Shown piece by piece: positions 39,966 through 49,992 of a DNA stretch of 64,000 nt. The stretch is from positions 124,001 to 188,000 of the forward strand of contig CAWBME010000007.1 of the NCBI GenBank assembly GCA_963789825.1. The letters run 5' to 3'. This stretch comes from PFL42 sp963789825 (GTDB lineage Bacteria > Chloroflexota > Anaerolineae > Anaerolineales > E44-bin32). The notes beneath the pieces are model-generated. The model saw only the letters and a program-made list of their open reading frames with translations. It was not told where the DNA came from and did not search any database. How positions within the stretch are numbered: the stretch's first letter is position 1; every line of letters starts with the position of its first letter. Made by a program: the position numbers and the translations under genes.

Positions 39966-42366
39966 CTACCCACCCCCGGCGTACAGCCGCTGGTAGATGG
40001 CATAGACCTCCTGAATAGAACGGATGTACTGCTGAGGCTGGGTCAGGCGCACGATCTCCAGAAAGAGGTCCGGATCTTCGGGAGCGGCTTCCTTCCAGAT
40101 ATCGGCATTCCCGGGCCCGGCGTTGTAGGCAGCCAACGCAGCGTACGGATCGCCATCGTAGCGCAGCAGTTGGCGCGAGAGGTAGTACGTGCCGAAGCGA
40201 ACGCTCACCAACGGGCGGTACAGATCGTCCTCGGTGTAATCCGGCGGCCAGGCAAGCTGGTCGGCGATGTTCTGGCCAGTACTCGGGATGACCTGCGTCA
40301 GCCCGCGTGCTGCGGCATACGAGGTGGCGAACCCTTCGAACAGGCTCTCCTGCCGCACCAGAGAGAGCAGCAGCGTGCCGTCGATGCCGAAGGCGGCGGC
40401 CTCGGGCAGGATCAGGTCACCAAAGTAAGGGCCGAAGCGAATGCGATTGAAGTAGATCGGCGCGCTCATCGTGCCGGCATCGTCCATGCCTGCCAGGCTG
40501 AGAATCTGGCGAGCGGCGAAGATCGCCGGTTGATACAGCCCGATGTCGAGCATCGTGTGCATCAGGCGGTACAGCCCCTCGGCATCATTCTCCAACGAGC
40601 TGCGCAGCGAGTTGAACTCCTGCTTGGCCAGCCCATATTGGCCGAGCTCCCAGAACTCCAGACCGCGGATCATGCGCGGATCGGCGGCGAGCTCGGCGGT
40701 GAGCTCGGTGAGTGGCTCGGGGTCATCCACGACGAAGGTCCGGCGGAGCCAGGCCTCGGCCTCCGCACGCTCTGCCTCGCTGTCCACGGTATACGATGGA
40801 ACGCCCTGCGGCTGGAAGGGGGAGCGACCTGCCAGGACATCCGCCGCGCGCACGGAGTAGTAGCCCGTCGGATCGGCAGCGGCCGCGGACTCCCATGCCT
40901 GGCGGGCGGCGTCTTGCGCTCCTTGCGCAGCATAGGTCTTGCCGATCCAGAAGAGGGCACGGGCGCGCTCACCGCTGTCGGCTGCTAGGCTTTCGGCAAG
41001 TTCGAGGGCCGACCGTGCGCCGGCCTGATCCCCGGCCCGATAACGGGAAATGCCGGCCAAGAAGGCGCCATCGCGCGCCTCGATCGTCCCAGGGTACTCC
41101 GCCGGCAGCCGCAGCCAGAGCTCCGCTGCAAGCGCCAAGTCGTCGACACGCTCGGCCGTGCGGGCGGCCAGGAAGAGCGCCTCCGGAGCCTTGGGCTCTT
41201 GCGGCAAAGCCGCGGCGTAGGCCAGGAAGGTGTCGATCGCTTGCCGGTACATTCCCAGGTAGGCCCATTCGGTGCGGGCCTTCTCGAGCATCGCTGGCCC
41301 CCAGAGCGCGTCCCCCGGGTAGCCGTCCACCACGCGGTTGAGGTCCGCCAGCGCTCCGCTGGCCTCTCCCAGCGCGCGTCGGGTCAACCCTCGGTAGTAG
41401 TATCCCTGGGACGAAGCCGAGCTGGCCAAGGCGCGGTCGAGCGCACGCAGCGCCGGCTCCAGTGCATCGGCGTGGTAGTCGACGATGCCGCGCTGCAGTT
41501 CGTCCACCTCGACTCCCGCGTCGACCAGCCGGACCAATCCACTGTAGCTGTCGTACGCCTGCGGGTGATTGTCGATCGACTGTTGGTAGCGGGCATAGGC
41601 GGCCGTCGGGTCACCCTGGTTCTCCAGCGCCACCCCGCTCAGGAAGAGCAGTGTGGCCCGGGTTGGATCATCGGTCGCCACCTGCAGCAGAGCGTCGAAG
41701 TGCTGCAGCGCCGTGGCAGGGTCCCCGGCCTCGAGGTAGGCCTGGCCGACCTTGATGTCGAGCGCCATCGGGTCGGCCAGGCTGCCTGCCTCGCGAGCCA
41801 CGCGGTAGCGCAGCAGGGCTTCGGAGGGCCGAGCCACCTGGCGCAGTAGATCACCGATGTGCTCTTCAACATGGGCGTCAATCCTGCCCGGACGCAGCTC
41901 GCGGTAGCGCTCATAGTCCGAGATTGCCTCGTTGGTCAGCCCGGCCTGTTCCTCGGCCAGGCCCTTGAGATAGTGGGCCTGCGGCAGGCGGGGATGGTCC
42001 GGGTAGGTGGTCAAGAACGCATTGAAGGCTTCGATTGCCTCCCACACGCGGCCGCTGGCGAGCAGGGTACGGGCATAGCCGAAGGCGGCCAGCGCAGCCT
42101 GATCCGCCTGGGAGGCGTTCGAGCGGGCGGCGCTGTATTCCTCGAAGGCTCGATCCCAATCGCCGTAGAACAACGCCTGATCGGCCGCCTGCGAGGCGCA
42201 CCTGTGGCGCGGGTGTGGGCGTCGGGGTTGCGGTGGGAGGGATCGTCGCCGTGGGCGACAAGGTCGGTGTGGCGCTGGCTGGCGGGGGCGTCGGCGTGCC
42301 GCAGCCCGCGGCCGCCAGAAGCAGCAGGCTGATGGCCACAGCGAGGGAGCCGGTCCAAGACTTCAT
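39966..42366 (-). CDS. TPR-containing lytic transglycosylase lipoprotein (one frameshift)
   Basis: ATG 42366 opens a lipoprotein signal (MKSWTGSLAVAISLLLLAAA, then GCGTPTPP) and a Thr/Pro linker (TLSPTATIPPTATPTPTPAP). Near 42193-42204 the frame shifts; the continuation in the next frame is ASQAADQALFYGDWDRAFEE, the first of many TPR-like helical repeats over about 550 residues. The C-terminal 150 residues are an SLT/lysozyme-like domain: SLVRQESLFEGFATSYAAAR (catalytic Glu), GLTQVIPSTGQNIA, AALAAYNAGPGNADIW. It resembles Slt70-type murein lytic transglycosylases and should cleave peptidoglycan from the outer face of the membrane. It lies about 180 bases before rpoB on the same strand. Confidence 0.88.
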
Positions 42367-42597
42367 GCGGGCATGATAAGGGGAGTCGGGGTTCTGCGTC
42401 AAACCGGGCAATGAGCACCGCCCGGCGGTGAGCCCGGTGGGCCCCGGCGGAGCTGCGCTCGCAGGTGAAGCCTCATCCGCCGTCGAGCGGTGTTAGACTA
42501 GTGCCGTTAGGCCGGGGCCTGGCCCCGGAGCCTGCTCCGCCTCACCGCTGCCCCCGGCAGCGGATTCTTGCGCCGGGGGCACTACGGGACGAACTCT

Positions 42598-43539
42598 GTG
42601 GACATCCTGCTGACCGGATCGATCGCCTTCGACTACCTGATGACCTTCCCCGGCTACTTCCGGGAGCACATCCTTCCCGACGAGCTGGACCGAATCAGCC
42701 TCTCATTCCTGGTAGACAGCATGATCCGGCGCCGCGGCGGCATCGCCGCCAACATCGGCGTGACCCTGGCCCAGCTCGGTGAACGGCCTGCGGTGATGGC
42801 GACGGTCGGCGAGGATTTCGGCGAGTACCGCGCCTGGCTGGATGCCCAGGGGGTCGACACCACCTACATCCGCGCCATCGACGGTCTGTTCACGGCGTCG
42901 TTCTTTGTCACCACCGATCGCTCCAACGCGCAGATCGCCACCTTCTACAGCGGGGGAATGGCCAAGGCCTCGACCTTGCGTCTGGCGGACCTGCCCAGCC
43001 TTCCGAAGCTGGTGATGATCTCCGCCAACGACCCGGAGGCGATGGCGGGGTACGTGCGCGAATGCCATGATCTCGGCCTGGCCTATATCTACGACCCAAG
43101 TCAGCAAGTGGTGCGGCTGGACGCAGAAGCGCTGGTCGCCGGAGTGACGGGATCGCTGGCCGTCTTCGGCAACGACTACGAATTCCGGTTGATCGAGGAG
43201 AAGACCGGTCTGTCGCCGGAACAGATCGATGCGCGGTCGGGGTTCGTCGTCATCACCCGCGGCGAGCGGGGAGTAGACATCCTGGCGGACGGCCGCCGTC
43301 TGCACGTGGCGGCGGTGGCGCCGCGCACCATCGCCGATCCGACCGGCGTCGGCGACGCCTTTCGCGGCGGTTTCCTCAAGGCCTTCGTGCACGACCAGAC
43401 CCTGGAGACTTGCGGCCGGGTCGGTGCGCTGGCTGCAACCTATTGCCTGGAGCACCCCGGCTCGCAGGGCCATACCTTCGACCTGCGCACCTTCGCCTCG
43501 CGCTACCGTGAGGTATACGGCCAAGCGCTCGACCTATAG
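42598..43539 (+). CDS. PfkB-family carbohydrate/nucleoside kinase, possibly adenosine kinase
   Basis: The product is 313 residues from GTG 42598 (MDILLTGSIAFDYLMTFPGY). PfkB signatures are RRRGGIAANIGVTLAQLG near the start and, near the end, DPTGVGDAFRGGFLKAF with the catalytic Asp and anion hole. GNDYEFRLIEEKTGLSPEQI and VVITRGERGVDIL are family segments. PfkB enzymes phosphorylate sugars or nucleosides with ATP. Its position 55 bases before the gene for S-adenosylhomocysteine hydrolase, which releases adenosine, suggests adenosine as the substrate; that is inference from context. The frame extends upstream to a TTG at 42568. Confidence 0.85.
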   Translation: MDILLTGSIAFDYLMTFPGYFREHILPDELDRISLSFLVDSMIRRRGGIAANIGVTLAQLGERPAVMATVGEDFGEYRAWLDAQGVDTTYIRAIDGLFTASFFVTTDRSNAQIATFYSGGMAKASTLRLADLPSLPKLVMISANDPEAMAGYVRECHDLGLAYIYDPSQQVVRLDAEALVAGVTGSLAVFGNDYEFRLIEEKTGLSPEQIDARSGFVVITRGERGVDILADGRRLHVAAVAPRTIADPTGVGDAFRGGFLKAFVHDQTLETCGRVGALAATYCLEHPGSQGHTFDLRTFASRYREVYGQALDL

Positions 43540-43594
43540 CCGACAGCCACGGGGCGCCGGCCGAGGCCGCCCCCGACCCGAGGAGGGACAACGG

Positions 43595-44857
43595 ATGGGA
43601 ACGTCACACGATGTCAAGGATCTGAAGCTGGCGGAAGGCGGCCGCAGGCGAATCGCCTGGGCTGAGGACGAGATGCCTGTGCTGCGTCAGATCCGCGAGC
43701 GCTTCGCCAAGGAACGCCCGCTCAAGGGCCTGCGCATCTCGGCCTGCCTGCACGTCACCACCGAGACCGCCGGCCTCATGCGCACACTGCAGGCCGGCGG
43801 CGGCGACCTGGTGCTGACCGCCAGCAACCCGCTGTCGACGCAGGACGACGCGGCTGCCTCGCTGGTGCACCACGACGAGATTCCGGTCTTCGCCATCAAG
43901 GGCGAAGACACCAAGACCTACTACAAGCACATCCACGCCGCTCTCGACCACAAGCCGCACCTCACGATGGATGACGGCGCCGACCTGGTGAGCAGCCTGC
44001 ACAAAGACCGACGCGACCTGCTGCCCGAAGTGCGGGGCGGCACGGAGGAGACCACCACCGGGGTGATCCGCCTGCGGGCGATGGCCGCCGACGGCGCGCT
44101 GGCCTACCCGGTGATCGCCGTCAACGACGCCATGACCAAGCACTTCTTCGACAACCGCTACGGCACCGGTCAGTCTACGATCGACGGGATCGTGCGCGCC
44201 ACCAATGTGCTGCTGGCTGGCAAGGTCTTCGTCGTCGCCGGGTACGGCTGGTGCGGCCGCGGTCTGGCCAGCCGGGCGCGCGGGCTGGGGGCAAACGTGA
44301 TCGTGACCGAAGTCGATCCGCTGCCGGCGCTGGAGGCCTTGATGGACGGCTACCGAGTGATGCCGATGGCAGAGGCGGCTCGCTTGGGAGACATCTTCTG
44401 CACCGTGACCGGCGACATCAATGTGCTCGATCGCCAGCACTTCGAGGCGATGAAGGACGGCGCCATCGTCGCCAATTCCGGGCATTTCAACGTCGAGATC
44501 AACATTCCGGCACTCGAGGCCATGTCCGGGGAGCGGCAGCAGGTGCGGCCGTTCGTCGAGCAATTCCGTCTGGCAGACGGCCGGCGGATCAACCTGCTCG
44601 CCGACGGGCGCCTGGTCAACCTGGCAGCCGCCGAGGGTCACCCCGCCAGCGTGATGGACATGTCCTTCGCCAACCAGGCGCTGGCGCTCGAGTACCTGGT
44701 GCGCCATGCCGGCGAGCTGGAGAAGAAGGTCTACACCGTTCCCGAGGCCATCGACCGTGAGATTGCCCGCCTCAAGCTCGAAGCGATGGGCGCGACCATC
44801 GACACGCTGACGAACGAGCAGCAGAAGTACCTGACCTCATGGGAGGAAGGCACGTAG
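43595..44857 (+). CDS. ahcY: S-adenosylhomocysteine hydrolase (adenosylhomocysteinase)
   Basis: It splits S-adenosylhomocysteine into adenosine and homocysteine, using bound NAD. The product is 420 residues. It has ISACLHVTTETAGLMRTLQA, DDGADLVSSLHKDRRDLLPE, GGTEETTTGVIRLRAM, the catalytic-site PVIAVNDAMTKHFFDNRYGT, the NAD fold VFVVAGYGWCGRGLASRARG, and the end EQQKYLTSWEEGT. AGGAGGGA lies nine bases before the ATG. The length matches the short bacterial/archaeal form that lacks the plant-type insertion. Confidence 0.96.
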   Translation: MGTSHDVKDLKLAEGGRRRIAWAEDEMPVLRQIRERFAKERPLKGLRISACLHVTTETAGLMRTLQAGGGDLVLTASNPLSTQDDAAASLVHHDEIPVFAIKGEDTKTYYKHIHAALDHKPHLTMDDGADLVSSLHKDRRDLLPEVRGGTEETTTGVIRLRAMAADGALAYPVIAVNDAMTKHFFDNRYGTGQSTIDGIVRATNVLLAGKVFVVAGYGWCGRGLASRARGLGANVIVTEVDPLPALEALMDGYRVMPMAEAARLGDIFCTVTGDINVLDRQHFEAMKDGAIVANSGHFNVEINIPALEAMSGERQQVRPFVEQFRLADGRRINLLADGRLVNLAAAEGHPASVMDMSFANQALALEYLVRHAGELEKKVYTVPEAIDREIARLKLEAMGATIDTLTNEQQKYLTSWEEGT

Positions 44858-44880
44858 TCCCACGCGCAGCGCCGTACTGC

Positions 44881-44918
44881 GGCCCGGGCGACCCCGCCAC
44901 CGGAGGGGTACTCGGGCC
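44881..44918. terminator. Bidirectional terminator between ahcY and the Ig-like lipoprotein
   Basis: Outer arms GGCCCG and CGGGCC enclose inner arms CCCC and GGGG, followed on the plus strand by GTTGTATTTA. It lies 23 bases after the ahcY stop and 20 before the stop of the convergent gene. Confidence 0.6.
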
Positions 44919-44938
44919 GTTGTATTTATGGGCCGCAG

Positions 44939-45487
44939 CTACTGGCTGCCTGGGATTGCAGTGGGCTCGGGAGTTGGCGTGGCGGGTTCGACGATGACGA
45001 ACACGAAGATCGGATCGCCGAACAGCGAACCGTCGGGCGCTAGAGCCTGCCAGCGGCTGGCGTACTCGCCGGGGGTTCCTGGGGCTCCGAGCGTCACCTG
45101 CAGGGTCGCCAGTTCGCCGGCGCGCGCCGGGAAGAGAGCGACTTCGTCCGGCACACTGAACTCACGTTCCCCAAGCGGGACCAACCGGTAGGCGGCGTTC
45201 CAGTTGCAGGTTCCGGTGTTGCGCACTGACCAGCGCTTGTCCAGCCGCTCACCAGGGCTGACGACGGTGCCGTCGGGGATGGTCAGATCCTCGATGAAGG
45301 CGGCTTCGTTGGTGCAGACGGGGATCGGGGCCGGGACGCTGGTCTGGTTCGGCTGAGCGGCCGGGGTGACGGGCGCCGCGGGAGGCGGTGTCCAGCCGGC
45401 CAGGATGGGCGACGGCTGCGGGCGTGCGCACCCGGCGATCCACAGAGCACATCCCACCGCAAGCCAAACTCGGTGCCTGCCGCGCAT
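44939..45487 (-). CDS. Lipoprotein with NBR1-type Ig-like domain
   Basis: The product is 182 residues. The signal MRGRHRVWLAVGCALWIAGC ends in a lipobox (IAGC). A Pro/Ala linker leads to an Ig-like domain resembling the four-Trp (NBR1) type: FIEDLTIPDGTVVSPGERLD, KRWSVRNTGTCNWNAAYRLV, PGTPGEYASRWQALAPDGSL, ending FVFVIVEPATPTPEP. Such domains are frequent on Chloroflexota surface proteins and probably mediate protein contacts. A much longer frame over the region to 46378 is a shadow of recA. Confidence 0.8.
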   Translation of the reverse strand: MRGRHRVWLAVGCALWIAGCARPQPSPILAGWTPPPAAPVTPAAQPNQTSVPAPIPVCTNEAAFIEDLTIPDGTVVSPGERLDKRWSVRNTGTCNWNAAYRLVPLGEREFSVPDEVALFPARAGELATLQVTLGAPGTPGEYASRWQALAPDGSLFGDPIFVFVIVEPATPTPEPTAIPGSQ

Positions 45488-45561
45488 ACGATGATTATAG
45501 ACTGCGGATCCAGCCCGCCCAGCCAACGTCTTGCCCGGAGCCCGCAGGGACCTGCCAGGCG

Positions 45562-46641
45562 CTAGCTGGCGTACGGCTCCTCTCCCGAGGCGGGTTCGTC
45601 CAGCGTCGGCGCGGCCGCGTGAACGCTGGCCAGGATCTGCTCCTCCAGCTCGAGCGCCAGATCGGGCGCCTCCCTCAGCGCCTGCCGGGCGTTCTCCCGT
45701 CCCTGCCCGATGCGCTGCTCGCCGTAGGTGTAGAACGACCCCCGCTTCTCCACCACCCCCAGCGCCACCCCCAGGTCCAGCACGTCCCCTTCCTTCGAGA
45801 TCCCCTCGTTGTACAAGATGTCGAACTCCGCCACCTTGAACGGCGGCGCTACCTTGTTCTTCACCACCCGCACCCGCGTGCGCGACCCCACCACTTCCTG
45901 CCCTACCTTCAAGCTCTCGATCCGCCTCACGTCCAACCGCACCGACGCATAGAACTTCAACGCCATCCCACCCGTCGTCGTCTCCGGATTCCCGAACATC
46001 ACCCCGATCTTCTGCCTCAGCTGATTCGTGAACACCACCGCCGTGTTCGTCTGCTTGATCGCCCCCGATAGCTTGCGCAGCGCCTGACTCATCAGCCGCG
46101 CCTGCATCCCCATCGTGGCGTCCCCCATGTCCCCCTCGATCTCCGCCCGCGGCACCAGCGCCGCTACACTGTCCACCACCACCACGTCCACCGCACCCGA
46201 TCGAACCAGCGTCTCGGTGATCTCCAGCGCCTGCTCCCCCGTGTCCGGCTGCGAAATGTACAAATTCTCTACGTCTACCCCGCACTTCACCGCATACCCC
46301 GGGTCCAGCGCATGCTCCATGTCCACGTACGCACACACACCCCCGCGCCGCTGCGCCTCCGCCACGATGTGCTGGCACAACGTCGTCTTCCCCGACGACT
46401 CCGGCCCGTAGATCTCCGTCACCCGCCCCCGCGGAATGCCCCCTACCCCCAGCGCCAGGTCCAGCGCCAGCGACCCCGTCGGAATCACCTCCACCGCCAG
46501 CTGCCGCGCATCCCCCAGCCGCATCACCGCACCCTCTCCGTACTGCTTGGTGATGGCCGCCAGTGCATCCTGCAGGACGGCTGCCTTGCCGTCCCCGGGG
46601 TTCACCGCCTCAACTCGCTCGGCTGTGGCCCGTCTCGCCAT
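45562..46641 (-). CDS. recA: Recombinase RecA
   Basis: The product is 359 residues and catalyses homologous pairing and LexA self-cleavage. Walker A is GPESSGKTT (about residues 79-87), Walker B VDVVVVDSVAALVPRAEIEG, the DNA-binding loop 2 region ALRKLSGAIKQTNTAVVFTN then QLRQKIGVMFGNPETTTGG. The C-terminal tail is acidic (PTLDEPASGEEPYAS). The central 300 codons strongly prefer G-ending codons (GGG, GTG, GTA, ACG), unlike the first 25 and last 30 codons and the neighbouring genes. The same bias is seen in tuf. A promoter with a LexA-like box lies upstream. Confidence 0.97.
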   Translation of the reverse strand: MARRATAERVEAVNPGDGKAAVLQDALAAITKQYGEGAVMRLGDARQLAVEVIPTGSLALDLALGVGGIPRGRVTEIYGPESSGKTTLCQHIVAEAQRRGGVCAYVDMEHALDPGYAVKCGVDVENLYISQPDTGEQALEITETLVRSGAVDVVVVDSVAALVPRAEIEGDMGDATMGMQARLMSQALRKLSGAIKQTNTAVVFTNQLRQKIGVMFGNPETTTGGMALKFYASVRLDVRRIESLKVGQEVVGSRTRVRVVKNKVAPPFKVAEFDILYNEGISKEGDVLDLGVALGVVEKRGSFYTYGEQRIGQGRENARQALREAPDLALELEEQILASVHAAAPTLDEPASGEEPYAS

Positions 46642-46678
46642 TGCAACCTCCCCATATCTCCTCGATGGTCTCTGAGGG

Positions 46679-46706
46679 AGAATAGCACGTTTGTTCTATT
46701 TGTCAA
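46679..46706 (-). promoter_or_regulatory. recA promoter overlapping a LexA-type operator
   Basis: On the minus strand TTGACA (46706-46701) is followed after 16 bases by TATTCT (46684-46679). Inside lies TAGAACAAACGTGCTA (46698-46683), two 6-base half-sites around 4 bases with one mismatch from a perfect palindrome. It resembles the GAACnnnnGTTC SOS box of Gram-positive bacteria. Placement between -35 and -10 fits repression by LexA. Confidence 0.65.
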
Positions 46707-46890
46707 GTCCAAAGGGTCCTGCCCGGCGCCGCATTGGGTTCTTTGCTGCTCTCGGGCATTGGAGCGGGACGTGGGGCACCTGCCAAGCACCTCATTCACG
46801 GAGATCAGCTAGAATCTCCGGCGGGGCCATCGCCGTGCTGGAGCAGAAACCTCCTGACAAGGTCAAACCAACCCAGAGGGTGAGATCGAA

Positions 46891-48931
46891 TTGGAAACAC
46901 TCGCCCGCGACGTAGCGCTCGCCGCGCTGTTCTACCTGGTTCCCGGGAATGCAATCCTGCTCATTGCCGACGTCCCCGGTTTGACGGGGGCGAGGAGGCA
47001 GTTCCTCGCACTCTGCATTTCCCTCGTGGCTGTCCCTTATGCTTTGCAGATCGCGGGGAGCATTCACGCTCTGCGACCCGGTCCGGTCCCTCTGGCGGCG
47101 CTGGCCGCAGCGGCATGTCTGGTGGCGTGGCTGCTGAACAGGTTGGGCAAGAGGCCAATCATCGCCTCTCGCCCTGCGGGCGTGGATCATCGATCCCCGG
47201 GAAGGATCGAGGAAGCCGCGGCATGGGTGGCCATCGCGGCGTTCGCAACGGTCGCCCTCTTGCCGCGCTCTGCACATGTTCCTCTACGGATCGGCTACCC
47301 CGCTTGTCGCCCCGTGGGATGAGACCTGGCATCTTGCACAGCTGACATCGGTCGCCAGGACGGGCATCCCTCCGCGACACTACTTCTTCCCCCAGCTGCA
47401 TCTCGCCTATTACTACGCCTCGTGGATCCTTCCCGCATCGCTGGGGAACATCCCCGGTGTGACCCTCTCCCTCTCGAGAGCCTTGGCCATCCACGCCACG
47501 CTTCAGGTCTTCGCTTTCCTTGGCCTACTGTGGCTCTATCTGAGGTCGGCGCTCTCGGATTGGAGAGTCAGGTGGCTCGGGCTGGCGTTCTTCACATTCG
47601 CGGGCGGGTTCGACTACTTCGTCAGTCTTCCCTCTGTCGATGCAGTCGACTGGTGGCAGAGAAGCGCTGCATGGCTCGTCTCCGATCTTCAGGTTAGCCA
47701 GTTTGTCACCCTCTACCTGTGGGTGCCCCAGCACCTGGCGGGCGGCATGGCATTCGTTGCCGCGTGGCTGCTGTGGAGAAACGTAGAGGCGTCACCGCAA
47801 GTCAAGTCCGCGCTGACCGGCGTCTTGCTTGCATTCTGCCTGGCGACTTCGCCGTATGTCTTCCTGGGGTTCGCCCTTGCCACCTGCCTGTTTGCCTTTG
47901 CCTCCCGAAAGGCGATCGCCTACAACGCTTCCACCTCGGCTGTCTGTCTGGTGATCCTGTCTTTCTGCTTCCTTCTCGCCGCGTGGGGTGTCGCCTCGCT
48001 CTATCGTGGATATCCCACAAGCCTGGAGTGGAGCAAGATCCATCTTGTCATTCTGGAGCGCTTCCGCGAAGGCGTCCCAGCTGCTTTCTGGGGTGACCGA
48101 GCCATCACCCTGCTTGGATTCCCTCTTGTTGCGAGTGCACTGCTCTTGATCGAAATGGGCCTTGCATTCCTCTTGTACTTGGCTTGGTGGGCTTCGCGTG
48201 CCCGCCGCATGCCGCTTCTCCGTGACCCATTTGAGTTCACAGTCGCCCTGCTGCCACCGCTGAGCATGCTTGCGTTGTTCATCGTCTGGTCCTCCAGTGG
48301 CGGCGGGAACCTGGGAATGAGAGGCTTGATCCCCGCCCAGGTCCTCATCGTCTTCGGGGGCCTTGCCTTGCTCGATGAGTCCATCCTTGCTGCCCGGCCA
48401 ACCCGCATGGCTTCGGCAGTGATGGCATACTTGGCTGCCTGCTTCCTGGCGGCCCAATCCATCTCTGCGATTGCCGAGGTTCGGGCATCGTCGGCTAACT
48501 CGCTCAAACTCGTCCTCGCCAACCTCCGCAATGTCCCAGCCTATGTCTGGCCCGTCCATCTCGAATACATGCGCTGGATCGACACGAATGTCCCTCCGGA
48601 TGCCCTCATCGTCGAAGAGGGCTGCCCGTCATCAAACGACGATGCTCGCTTTCGGTGGCTGGAGCGCAGGCGGATCCTCTCAGTGGCATGTGCTCGCACG
48701 CTCGGCTTGTTCGAGCGAGACCGCGACTTCATCCTGCCAGCCGAATGGGATGACTTCTCAAGCCGTCACGCGACGGAACTGAGCGCGCTTGCGCTGTACC
48801 AAGCCTCGGACCTGACCCAGCCCTATCTGCCGCCCGTGTATCTCGCGATGTGGCAGGGGGCAGCCAAACCGACTGTCTACGGGGATCCCTTATACGAGGA
48901 TCCTTCGGTCTCGATCTACCGGGTGAAGTGA
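46891..48931 (+). CDS. Polytopic membrane protein, GT-C-like glycosyltransferase candidate (one frameshift)
   Basis: Two frames join near 47270-47277. The first (TTG start, METLARDVALAALFYLVPGN) has three or four hydrophobic helices and ends ATVALLPRSA; the second continues MFLYGSATPLVAPWDETWHL. Together they give about 680 residues with roughly a dozen membrane helices and a C-terminal outer domain. WDETWH in the first outer loop resembles the DE-x-x-H type acidic motif of GT-C enzymes that use polyprenyl-linked sugars. No family was confirmed. GC looks visibly lower, and T-ending codons commoner, than in recA and the ribosomal genes, which may mean horizontal acquisition. Confidence 0.65.
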
Positions 48932-49992
48932 CCACACTCCCTTGCGGCGGAGGCTCCAGCCACATACAAAGAAGCCTTCTGGTCGTCCAGCCCTTGACGT
49001 CAGGCCCAGGCGTGCAAAGCCGGATTCGCGCGGCACCCACCCCCGAGTTCAAGCATGGGGCCTGCGTAGCCGCCGGGGAGGTCGACCACCGGGAAGCCAT
49101 TCTCCTCGACACCACGCGCAACAGCATCGTGGACGAACGCCCCACGCAGTCCCGGCAGCTACAGCCGGTCTGCTGAATGCTAGAGTGGCGCTGGTCTCGC
49201 CCCCTTCGAGAATTGAGCCGGTTCACCGGTCGGCCCCTCGAGGTGCAGATGCGATCCCCCGCGGGCGAGTTCAGCGATGCTGGCGGCGACCGCCGACATC
49301 CTGTCCTTGGGTCGAATTCGGTCGGGCAACGGCGTTGTCAATCCGCGCAGCAAGGAACTCGACCCTCGCCGCGAGCGCGGCGCTGCGGACCTAGCCAAAC
49401 TCCCGCTCCGGGTCCCGCGCACGATCCCGGGCGCGGGGCAAGGCGATTCGCCCGAAGCCAACAGCCGCCGTCATCGGCCGTCGGCAGCCTGAAGGGGAAT
49501 GCTCCTGAGGCGCTTCCGGCCGCTCGTCTTGGAGTCGTGGGAACAAGCTCGGTCGTGGTCGGTGCTCGCCTGCGGGCCTCCCCCAAGGGCGACGGCCATC
49601 GCTCGCGGGCGGCACAGGTACCCAGCACTCCACACTGGTCGATGAAGCGAAGGCATGGTCTGCTGGACCGATGATCCTCCGCACGCCCTTGTGCGGCCGA
49701 GCCAGCCAGAGTCCCGGATCGCCGGAAGGAGAGGTCGATCCGGCTTGCGGATCCCGGCGCAAGCCGCCCGTGCGGAGGTTCGATCTCCCGGCTGAGCCCT
49801 GGCGTCTGGCCGGGAACCCAAGTCTCTGTGGGCATCGGGCGCGGCTGAGCCGACACCCCCCTCTGCGTGGGTGGCCGGCAGTCATCTTCGATAGCAGAGG
49901 CCTCCCGGAGTGACCCGTGACGGAACCGCCGGAGAATGCAGGCTGGCTTGACAAGGTAGAATAGTGGGCATCCCCGAACGCGGAGCAGGCCG
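48932..49992. other. Gene-free or decayed region of about 1 kb
   Basis: Overlapping frames on both strands have no recognisable domains. A short GTTCGATC-like stretch near 49777 resembles a tRNA T-loop, but no cloverleaf can be drawn around it. TTGACA (49948) and TAGAAT (49957) lie close to the next gene but at the wrong spacing to act together. Confidence 0.4.

Noticed and set aside
44939..46378. Minus-strand frame of 479 codons
   Set aside because: Its first two thirds are a shadow of recA in another frame; only the last 182 codons (from ATG 45487) form the Ig-like lipoprotein.
49765..49800. GTTCGATC-containing stretch as a tRNA
   Set aside because: No matching acceptor, D or anticodon arm can be formed around it.
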